From an uncultured SAR116 cluster alpha proteobacterium (GTDB taxonomy: Bacteria; Pseudomonadota; Alphaproteobacteria; Puniceispirillales; Marisalimonadaceae), in contig CACJJL010000001.1 of the NCBI GenBank assembly GCA_902593735.1, positions 62,001-126,000 of the forward strand: a stretch of DNA of 64,000 nucleotides, written 5' to 3'. Under the pieces are notes generated by a model, which was not told where the DNA came from, did no database searches, and saw only the letters and a program-made list of their open reading frames with translations. Position numbers and translations under genes: made by a program. Below, piece by piece: positions 9,198 to 17,353 of this stretch. The number at the start of each line of letters is the position of its first letter. Position 1 is the first letter of the stretch.

Positions 9198-10625
9198 ATG
9201 GAAATTACAGACAACATAAATCTTTTAAAAAAATATATTCAACCTCTGGTATTTGATTACACTGAATACCCAACAAAAGCTCATTGGGATGAAAGTCTTC
9301 AATCAATTGACTACAAAGAAGCTTTAAAAGATTGGTTGTCTAACAGCGATGGTTCTAACTCTATGTTTTATGTGCACACACCATTTTGTGAACAATTATG
9401 TTATTTTTGTCTATGTTCAAAGGAAATTACTAAAGACTATCAAAAGGTTAAAGATTATCTTTATAATGTTTTATTCAAAGAAATTGACATGCTTGTAGAT
9501 GTTTTCAAAGAAATTGGAAAAAAGCCCAAATTCAAAGAGATATATTTTGGTGGTGGTTCGCCGACTTATTATAAAAAACCAGAATTTCTAGCCTTAAAAG
9601 ATAAGATGAAAGATCTTATAAATTTTGAAAATATAGAAACATGGACAGTTGAAATAGACCCTAGAAGAGTTGATGTCGACAAACTAAAATTTTACCACTC
9701 AATGGGAGTAAATAGATTATCTTTCGGTATACAAGATTTTAATTTAGGAGTGCAACAAGAAATAAATAGAATACAACCACCACAATTGGTTGAAGAATTA
9801 TTGACTGAAGAGATCAGAAGTTTATTTCCTGCAATTAATTTTGATTTGCTAATTGGTCTTCCGGCTCAAACTGTAGAAACTATAGAAGAAACAATTGATC
9901 ATGTTTCAAGAATTAAACCAACTCAACTTCAAACAATGTATATGCATTATAAGCCTAATACTAGACGATATATGACTAATATGGTTAGAAATCAGGCTTT
10001 ACCAGATTTTTATGATAGAAGAGCAATTTTTCATAGAGCTAGAAATCTTTTAATTAAATCTGGATATAAGCAAGCAGGTTTTGAAAGTTATGCACTTCCT
10101 AACGACGAGTTGTCTGAAGCTATGGAGGAGAAGAAAGCTTATTACAACTCTTTAGGTACCCAAGTTGGAGAAGCCAACAATTTCATAGCAGTAGGGAGTT
10201 CTGCTCACGGATCATTCGGAGATTATTATTTTCAAAACTATTATGAAAGAAACTTATATACTGACGCAATAAAATCAGGTGATTTCCCTATTTATAGAGG
10301 CCTTAAACTAAATAAAGAAGACAAGTTGAGAAGAGACATAATAAAAACTATAAGAACTTATTTTAAAATAAGCTTTAAAGACTACGACAACCAATGCATC
10401 AATAGCTTTGTAGATCATTTTGAAAATGAAATTAATCTTTTAAAACAAGTTGAACAAGATGGCCTTCTGATAATGAATGAAGATGGTTTTGAACTAACTG
10501 AAATTGGATATCATTTGTCACCACACATATGTGAAATTTTTGACACTTATAATGACAGAGATGTTTTTAACAAAAACATTAAAATTGAACCTCTTAATTT
10601 TTCGCAAATGAGTGTAGGTAAATAA
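9198..10625 (+). CDS. HemN-like radical SAM protein
   Basis: 'FYVHTPFCEQLCYFCLCSKEITKDYQKVKDYL' matches HemN CxxxCxxCxC; 'YFGGGSPTYY', 'VEIDPRRVDVDKLKFYHSMGVNRLSFGIQDF'; C-terminal HemN-like domain. Confidence 0.88.
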   Translation: MEITDNINLLKKYIQPLVFDYTEYPTKAHWDESLQSIDYKEALKDWLSNSDGSNSMFYVHTPFCEQLCYFCLCSKEITKDYQKVKDYLYNVLFKEIDMLVDVFKEIGKKPKFKEIYFGGGSPTYYKKPEFLALKDKMKDLINFENIETWTVEIDPRRVDVDKLKFYHSMGVNRLSFGIQDFNLGVQQEINRIQPPQLVEELLTEEIRSLFPAINFDLLIGLPAQTVETIEETIDHVSRIKPTQLQTMYMHYKPNTRRYMTNMVRNQALPDFYDRRAIFHRARNLLIKSGYKQAGFESYALPNDELSEAMEEKKAYYNSLGTQVGEANNFIAVGSSAHGSFGDYYFQNYYERNLYTDAIKSGDFPIYRGLKLNKEDKLRRDIIKTIRTYFKISFKDYDNQCINSFVDHFENEINLLKQVEQDGLLIMNEDGFELTEIGYHLSPHICEIFDTYNDRDVFNKNIKIEPLNFSQMSVGK

Positions 10626-10635
10626 GAGTTAACTA

Positions 10636-11577
10636 ATGTCATTAGAAATAAGAAAAAAATATTTTCAATCCCTGACAGAATCATTTGAGTGTAAAAAAAT
10701 TAACGACTTAATGGTAGAAGTCAAAATTAATGATGAGTTGTTTAAAAATTTGCAATTATACGCTGCGATATATTTGTCAAAATGTATGAAATTAGATGCA
10801 TTAACTACTAACATAGATTTATTAATTGAAAAAATCCTAAATAATGAAGGGTGCATTAAAAATATGACACCTAACGGAATGCTTGTGCCAAAAAGAGAGT
10901 TAAGTTTAGACTTTAATAACTTTTTAAAATCTTACATCAAGATATTAGACAGCTTAAAGATTTTTTCAAAAATTGAAAACTTTCACTTTCCACCTAATAT
11001 CAGGTTGAAGTATGGTGTTGAAGATAAAAGTAATCTAAATAGAGCTCACCCTACAGAAAAAATGCACTCTGACACTTGGACTGGAGCTAACCCAAATTGG
11101 ATTGCTGTTCATTTATATATACTGGGTGATATTGAAAATAATCACCTAAAATATGCTTATCCACCGAGTGATTTTTCAGAGGATTGGCTGAAACCAGTTA
11201 AAAAGGCTGAAGACGGTGATAATTTTGCCAAAAAATTTAAAGAAATTGATTATGAACCAAAAGCTGGTTTTATGATATTGGCAGACGCTACAATTATTCA
11301 TCGATCTTTTCGTAAACCTGGTGCGGGAATAAGAGTTTCACTCGATACTGGTTTTGATGGATTAATACCAGATTTGAAAAGTTTTAAGGATGCTAAGATT
11401 GATAACATGAATGTGTCATCGATAAGAAAGGAAGAAACAGTTGATAAAGATACTTTTTGGAGTATGGGTGACAAAAATTTTTGTTTTTTTCCAGATAATT
11501 TTGAAACACATAATGACACTCTAGGCGGATATAAACATCCTAGTAATCCAAAGATTTTTAAATTAGTAAATGATTGA
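10636..11577 (+). CDS. Putative non-heme Fe(II)/2-oxoglutarate-type oxygenase (HxD...H...R), paralogue of 6319..7224
   Basis: 'EKMHSDTWTGANPNWIAVHLYILGD' ... 'ATIIHRSFRKPGAGIRVSLDTGF'; shares 'NMTPNGMLVPKRELSLDFNNFLK' with paralogue. Confidence 0.6.
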   Translation: MSLEIRKKYFQSLTESFECKKINDLMVEVKINDELFKNLQLYAAIYLSKCMKLDALTTNIDLLIEKILNNEGCIKNMTPNGMLVPKRELSLDFNNFLKSYIKILDSLKIFSKIENFHFPPNIRLKYGVEDKSNLNRAHPTEKMHSDTWTGANPNWIAVHLYILGDIENNHLKYAYPPSDFSEDWLKPVKKAEDGDNFAKKFKEIDYEPKAGFMILADATIIHRSFRKPGAGIRVSLDTGFDGLIPDLKSFKDAKIDNMNVSSIRKEETVDKDTFWSMGDKNFCFFPDNFETHNDTLGGYKHPSNPKIFKLVND

Positions 11578-12521
11578 CTTTTATGAAAAAATTGTCATTA
11601 ATTTCAATTCTATATAATGAGCAAGAATGCGTTGAACCCTTTGTTAGAGAAGTTGTTAAAGTTTTAAAATCAATTAAAACGATTGATTATGAAATAATTT
11701 TTATTAACGATTGTTCAACAGACAACTCCCTAATAAATATTGTTAACCAGCACAAAATAAATCCTAAAGTTAAACTTATCAACATGTCGAGAAGATTTGG
11801 ACCTATGGAAAGTATAATGGCAGGTGTTAAAGCAGCTAGTGGTGATGCGCTTATAAATATTGATATAGACCTGCAAGATCCACCAAGATTAATTCCTCAA
11901 ATGGTCAAATATTGGATAGAAGATGAATATGATGTTGTCTATACCACAAGAACAAAAAGAAAAGGAGAAACCATTTTAAAGAAAGTTATTTCTAATATTG
12001 GCTATAGAATACTTAAGTTATTTACATATGTTGAGATTCAAAGAGATTCTGGTGACTTTAGATTAATTTCTAGAAGAGTTATAAATGAATACGTAAAGTT
12101 TGGTGAAAATCTACCTTTTTTTAGATTTGTTATAGATTATATAGGTTTTAGTAGAAAACAAATTTTTTATGAAAGAGAGGCTAGAAAGTATGGTTCTTCT
12201 GGTCATCCATTAGGTTTGGGAGTAATATTTAATTTTTTTGAGATTTCTCTGACGCCATTTTCAGACTTCCCTGTCCGGTTTTCACTTATACTTGGACTTA
12301 TATCTTTTTTAATATCAGCAATTCTTATATTGAGGACTTTATTTTTATTTTTTACTGGAGAAGATAGCATTAGTTCAACTTCATTATTTTTGGGTATCTT
12401 AATATTTGGAAGTTTTCAAAGTTTAATGCTAGGTTTCTTAGGACTTTATATTGGTTCTATTCATAGAGAAGTTAAAAAGAGACCTAGATACATTGTTAAT
12501 AATTATATTGGTTTCGATTAA
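11574..12521 (+). CDS. Glycosyltransferase family 2, polyprenyl-phosphate type with C-terminal TM helices (DPM1/ArnC/GtrB-like)
   Basis: 'SLISILYNEQECVEPFVREV', 'FINDCSTDNSL', 'INIDIDLQDPPRLIPQMVKYW', two C-terminal hydrophobic segments; overlaps upstream stop. Confidence 0.88.
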   Translation: MTFMKKLSLISILYNEQECVEPFVREVVKVLKSIKTIDYEIIFINDCSTDNSLINIVNQHKINPKVKLINMSRRFGPMESIMAGVKAASGDALINIDIDLQDPPRLIPQMVKYWIEDEYDVVYTTRTKRKGETILKKVISNIGYRILKLFTYVEIQRDSGDFRLISRRVINEYVKFGENLPFFRFVIDYIGFSRKQIFYEREARKYGSSGHPLGLGVIFNFFEISLTPFSDFPVRFSLILGLISFLISAILILRTLFLFFTGEDSISSTSLFLGILIFGSFQSLMLGFLGLYIGSIHREVKKRPRYIVNNYIGFD

Positions 12522-12538
12522 TAAAATATTTAAAAAAA

Positions 12539-13531
12539 CTAAGCACACCAATCAATTTTGTTAAATTTTTTATCACTTTTAGTTGAAATGACTAAATCAT
12601 CTTTGGACAACTCAAATTCAAATGCTTTTGATGTAAATTTTTTATCTTTTTTACTAAGATTTATAATCAAAATGGGTTTAAATAATCTATTATGAACATT
12701 ACAACGAACTCTACACCTATTTTTTAAAAATTTCTCCATAGTGTATTTAATTCCAACATCGTTATTCACATCTAAATCTCCACCTTCGTGAGGGCACACT
12801 CTATGAAAAATATGAAGGAAGTTATCTTTTCTGTATATTTGAAAACCTAAAATATCAATGTCTCCAAATTTGTTCATCTGGTTATTTTTAATTTCGTTTA
12901 GATTAATCTTAATGGATGATTTTTCTGAATTTTCTTTTGTAAAAAAACAACGTTGCTTTTGAATATTTATAGTGCTGTCAAAACTGAAAGTAGAATTATC
13001 TCTATCAAATACAAATCCTTTTTGCCTTAAATCACCTCTTCTATTTAAAAAAGGATGATCATCATTTTTATAGTCTTCAAAACTTTTCTTAAACATTTTT
13101 TTAAAAAATGGTGTGAACATACTGAGGATAATATTACTTTTGCAACCAATGTAGTATGTAATTTTTGACTCACATTGATCATTTTTCAAGTCTGTTTCAG
13201 TGTTTACTTTCATGAAATAAAAACAAAAAAAACTAAAAGTTTCTAAAACAGTGTTTTTTGTATCATCTTTCATTAAGGTAACAATTGGGAAGGTAAATCC
13301 CAAAAATTTAAAGTATCTAATAAAAGATGCAATTTCCCCATAATGTAACCCTTCATTTCCAAACCCATACGCTAAATTAGGATGTAAATGATTAAAATGC
13401 GGAACATCTCTGTGATTAAATAGTGCATCGCAACTTTTATAATTACCTACTATTGAGTAATCGAAAGTTCTAAATTTAAAACCTTTGTCTTTACTTATTT
13501 TCAGAATATCCCTGTATCCTACAGTTTGCAT
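12539..13531 (-). CDS. Protein with C-terminal Rieske-type [2Fe-2S] motif, N-terminal domain unknown
   Basis: 'HRVCPHEGGDLD...CRVRCNVHNRLFKP' gives CxH...CxxH; N-terminal ~230 aa not recognised. Confidence 0.6.
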   Translation of the reverse strand: MQTVGYRDILKISKDKGFKFRTFDYSIVGNYKSCDALFNHRDVPHFNHLHPNLAYGFGNEGLHYGEIASFIRYFKFLGFTFPIVTLMKDDTKNTVLETFSFFCFYFMKVNTETDLKNDQCESKITYYIGCKSNIILSMFTPFFKKMFKKSFEDYKNDDHPFLNRRGDLRQKGFVFDRDNSTFSFDSTINIQKQRCFFTKENSEKSSIKINLNEIKNNQMNKFGDIDILGFQIYRKDNFLHIFHRVCPHEGGDLDVNNDVGIKYTMEKFLKNRCRVRCNVHNRLFKPILIINLSKKDKKFTSKAFEFELSKDDLVISTKSDKKFNKIDWCA

Positions 13532-13554
13532 TATATACCTATTATTTATTTGGA

Positions 13555-13581
13555 AATTATGATAATTCTTATATCATAATT
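13555..13581. promoter_or_regulatory. Inverted repeat AATTATGATA-N7-TATCATAATT upstream of Rieske-protein gene / DedA-like gene
   Basis: 10-bp perfect arms read directly in a divergent intergenic region. Confidence 0.35.
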
Positions 13582-13654
13582 ATTTAATTTTCAAGAAATG
13601 TTTACTTTGCAACTAAAATTATTTATTGCACTAAAATTAATGTAAAGATTATTT

Positions 13655-14266
13655 ATGGAATTATTTAGTAATGAAATATTTTTATTTTTAAAAGAATTTT
13701 CCCAAGGCAATATATATTTAATAATAATATTTATAATCATATTACAAATATTTTCTGCAATATTTTTTATGCCGTGTAGTTACATTCCAATTTTGAGTGG
13801 TGGGTTGCTAGGATTTGAAATTGGTGGTGTGATTGCTTTAATTGCTCAATGTTGTGGAAGCAACATTACCTTTTACTTAGGAAATTATTTCAACAAAAAT
13901 TCATTCTTATATAAATTCAAAACATTTAACAAAATACAAAAAAATATGAATAAAAATTTTTTGAAACTAACATCAAGTTGGAAAAACATTTTTATTTTTT
14001 ACTTTAATCCTCTTCTTCCAGGATCAAGTATGGGTTATTTTTTTGGCTTAAGTAGAGCAAAAAGATTTAGTTTTTTCTATAAAGCTTTACTAAGTTCATT
14101 TCCAGGCTGTTTTATTCCTGCTGGTTTCGGGGCTGGCATAATTGATCAACTTGCATACGGACAAACTTCATTTTTGCTTAAAATGATTATATGCTCTTTT
14201 ATTTTTTTAATAATAATTATTTCTCTTTACAAGAGATTTAAGAATTCAAGTTATATATCTGATTGA
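13655..14266 (+). CDS. TVP38/TMEM64 / DedA (VTT domain) family membrane protein
   Basis: 'FFMPCSYIPILSGGLLGFEIGGVIALIAQCCGSNITFYLGNYF...NPLLPGSSMGYFFGLSRAKRFSFFYKALLSSFPGCFIPAGFGAGI' resembles SNARE-associated/VTT proteins. Confidence 0.7.
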   Translation: MELFSNEIFLFLKEFSQGNIYLIIIFIIILQIFSAIFFMPCSYIPILSGGLLGFEIGGVIALIAQCCGSNITFYLGNYFNKNSFLYKFKTFNKIQKNMNKNFLKLTSSWKNIFIFYFNPLLPGSSMGYFFGLSRAKRFSFFYKALLSSFPGCFIPAGFGAGIIDQLAYGQTSFLLKMIICSFIFLIIIISLYKRFKNSSYISD

Positions 14267-14286
14267 TTTTTAATAATTAATTTTGT

Positions 14287-16080
14287 TTAAAACAACTGAT
14301 AAACATCATTGTCGTAAAAAGTATAAACCTTATTCAATTTTATGTTCCAATCTTGAGGTGTTACTATGTATTTAATTTTCAATTTTCTTAGCTTGTTTAT
14401 TAATTCCTCTGAAACACTGTATTCCCAGTATTTTTTAAATAAATCACTATTGAATTGGATTAGGGTATCATTTTTTTTGGATAACTTAGGATTTAAAAGA
14501 TTAATACCATAGGTAATCTTAAACAAATCTATAAATTCAACCATTTTATTTTGATTGTAAAAAATTCCATCTTGGATAGAAGGCATCATAAATGGAACAA
14601 TTTCGCATGACCTAAGTAAATAATTGTATTGAATAAAATTTGATACTAACACACCTCTGCCGGGCAATATCTTTGGACAATTATTTTCTTTTATTAAAAG
14701 AGCATTAGCTTTAAATTTAGAGTTAGAAAAATAAGAAATAGAAGAGAATTTCTTTTCATAAAAGAACACTAATAATGCTAGAACAGATGACAAGAAAATT
14801 ATTTTTTTGTCTTTGCCTTTGATATTAACTATAGCTTTAAAACTAAATAAAATTAGTAAAACTACTAAAAATGATAAATTATATAAATTCAATTTAGTAA
14901 ATATTAATAATTGATTAAGTGAAATATTATTTATCATAAAAGAGTAAAAAAATGGCCAAAGAAAAAAAAATGACGAGAAAACAAATAAAGGTAAAAACTT
15001 TTTATGAAAAAATAAAACAACTATAAATTTAAAAAAAAATAATTTTACAACAAAATTTGAAAAAATTAAAAACCTTCCTGGTATATATTGATCTATAAAT
15101 AAAAAATTAAAAAATAACAAAATTTGACTAATTATAGCAATAAGGAATGGTAGCATAAAAGTTACAAATAATAGGCTATAATTATCATTAAAATAGTTAT
15201 AATGTTGATACTTTAATAAAAAAATTAGGTAAATCGCAAACAAAATTGATGGAATATAAAAACTTAAATCAAATGATTGGTTTCTGTGAGAAAGTTCCCA
15301 AATTTTGTGAAGTGTAATTGAAAGATCAACGTTTTGGATACTATCGTCGTATGAAATTAAAGTGGACGTTTTAATAACATTTTGTGTATAACTGAAGGAT
15401 ACGATAAAAAAAGTAAATAAAAATAAAATTATAATTAGATAAATAATATTTTTTTTTTCAATTTTGAAAATATCTATTTTTTTTAGCAATAAGAAAAACC
15501 CTAGAATTAATAAATTAAAAATACCCAAAATTGGGTGAACAATGATATTTAACAGACTGATAAATATGCTTTTTGTATACTTTTGGTTTAAAAATATAGA
15601 AATTGAGCCAATAAAAATAGCACTTGAAAAAGTTGATAAGTGAGGATTGTATGTTATAGGATATTCATATGAAGGATTTATAAAGGTAAATAAATTTATT
15701 TGTGTAATAAACCACACAAAGATTAAAATTAAAAATGCATTATCTGTAACATACTTTTTAATTATGTTTGCACAAGAAAACCAAAAGATTATGTTTGTAA
15801 AAAAAAACAAACTTATTGAAAGGAAATAATGGCTTACTCCAAGTTTTAAAAAGATTAAACCTAAGTAGTGAATAATACTCTTACCAGTTGCTACATCAAC
15901 AAAAAAAACTGTACTTTGATTAAACAATGAATTTAAAAGAATAGACTCATCTACTGCGTAGTGATTTTTTGCACAAAATAAAGTTATAAAAATACAATAT
16001 AAAAATGATATGTTTTTGAAGGAATGATCAAAATTAACTTCAAACTGATTATAAATTATTTTTTTTATTGTTTTGTACAA
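14287..16080 (-). CDS. Polytopic membrane protein with C-terminal soluble tail, GT-C-like topology, function unknown
   Basis: Many hydrophobic segments over 597 aa; located in glycan cluster; no specific family recognised. Confidence 0.65.
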   Translation of the reverse strand: MYKTIKKIIYNQFEVNFDHSFKNISFLYCIFITLFCAKNHYAVDESILLNSLFNQSTVFFVDVATGKSIIHYLGLIFLKLGVSHYFLSISLFFFTNIIFWFSCANIIKKYVTDNAFLILIFVWFITQINLFTFINPSYEYPITYNPHLSTFSSAIFIGSISIFLNQKYTKSIFISLLNIIVHPILGIFNLLILGFFLLLKKIDIFKIEKKNIIYLIIILFLFTFFIVSFSYTQNVIKTSTLISYDDSIQNVDLSITLHKIWELSHRNQSFDLSFYIPSILFAIYLIFLLKYQHYNYFNDNYSLLFVTFMLPFLIAIISQILLFFNFLFIDQYIPGRFLIFSNFVVKLFFFKFIVVLFFHKKFLPLFVFSSFFFLWPFFYSFMINNISLNQLLIFTKLNLYNLSFLVVLLILFSFKAIVNIKGKDKKIIFLSSVLALLVFFYEKKFSSISYFSNSKFKANALLIKENNCPKILPGRGVLVSNFIQYNYLLRSCEIVPFMMPSIQDGIFYNQNKMVEFIDLFKITYGINLLNPKLSKKNDTLIQFNSDLFKKYWEYSVSEELINKLRKLKIKYIVTPQDWNIKLNKVYTFYDNDVYQLF

Positions 16081-16664
16081 TTTAAATCTAATTCTTTTTC
16101 AACTTCTGCTATAATTATATGTGCAAAGCAAATATAAGTTTCTTGAATAATTTGGGTGTTTTTTGATTGTACTACAAATGGAATATCACTGTTATCAATT
16201 AAGTTTTTACCTGACAATCCTGTAAATGAGATTCTAGATAAACCTAACTTTTGTCCAAGTTTCATACCATTATTTACATTTTTAGAATTACCGCTAGTTG
16301 ATATGCCTAGAAGAACATCTCCTTTTTTTGCAAGACCAGCAATCTGTCTTGTAAAAATATTGTCAAAGTGAAAGTCGTTAGCATGGGCCGTTATAAATGC
16401 GATATCAGTTGCTAAGGAAATAGCACTAAGTGGGCCTCTATCGTGGTTTTTTTTTTCTAATACGCTCATAAATTCGGCAGAAATATGTTGACTGTCTGCA
16501 GCAGAACCACCATTACCAAAAATTAGAATTTTGTTACCTCTTTTCAATGTAGTTGATAATTCACTTACAATTGATTTGCAAATTTTTTCCATCTTGTTTA
16601 AAGTTTTCATCTTGACTTCTGATGATTCCCGTATATGTGCTTCAAAATTTGTATAACTTTTCAT
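16065..16664 (-). CDS. gmhA: Sedoheptulose 7-phosphate isomerase (SIS domain)
   Basis: 'GNKILIFGNGGSAADSQHISAEFM' and 'DVLLGISTSGNSKNV' SIS/GmhA signatures. Confidence 0.93.
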   Translation of the reverse strand: MKSYTNFEAHIRESSEVKMKTLNKMEKICKSIVSELSTTLKRGNKILIFGNGGSAADSQHISAEFMSVLEKKNHDRGPLSAISLATDIAFITAHANDFHFDNIFTRQIAGLAKKGDVLLGISTSGNSKNVNNGMKLGQKLGLSRISFTGLSGKNLIDNSDIPFVVQSKNTQIIQETYICFAHIIIAEVEKELDLNCTKQ

Positions 16665-16844
16665 TTATGGACCTTCTTGAATTAACTAAAAATTATCATA
16701 TAATCATACAATATTAATACACATATTAAAATATCAATACTAAAGATATGATTGTTTACTAAAACATATAATTTATTAAATTTTAAATCATAAGAGTTAG
16801 TCTTAAAGTCACCTACAACTTGATTCATGTAAATTTACAAGATA

Positions 16845-17339
16845 TTATAATTTAGACTTCAAAGTTTCATAGAATTTTCCTTCTTCTATTAAAATTGACC
16901 CGCATCCTGCATTTTCACCAGTTTTAAGATCTACATTAGTATTTCCAACCATATAACTTTTTTTGATATCTATATTGTATTTATAGCATAAATCTAAAAT
17001 CATTTTAGGGGATGGTTTTCGACAATTACAACGGCGCATTTTTTTGTCTAATGCATTAGGGTGATGAATACAATACCTAATTTCAACTATTTCTATATCA
17101 TTTTTATACAATTCAGTCGTAAGTTTTTTATTAAATGAAACCATATCTTCTAACGTAAATTTTTTTAAACTAATACCTCCTTGATTAGAAACAACAAAGA
17201 GTTTAAATCCTTTATCCAAAGCAAATCTTAACCCTTCAATTACACCTTTTAGTAATTCAAAATCTTGTATTTTATGAACATACCCATTATCTCTAACTAA
17301 GGTACCATCTCTATCTAAAAATAAAGCTGAAATAGACAC
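16845..17339 (-). CDS. gmhB: D-glycero-manno-heptose 1,7-bisphosphate phosphatase (HAD)
   Basis: 'ALFLDRDGTLVRDNGYVHK', 'FVVSNQGGI', 'CIHHPNALDKKMRRCNCRKPSPKM' Zn-loop of GmhB. Confidence 0.9.
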   Translation of the reverse strand: MSISALFLDRDGTLVRDNGYVHKIQDFELLKGVIEGLRFALDKGFKLFVVSNQGGISLKKFTLEDMVSFNKKLTTELYKNDIEIVEIRYCIHHPNALDKKMRRCNCRKPSPKMILDLCYKYNIDIKKSYMVGNTNVDLKTGENAGCGSILIEEGKFYETLKSKL

Positions 17340-17353
17340 TTTTTCAACTCCCT

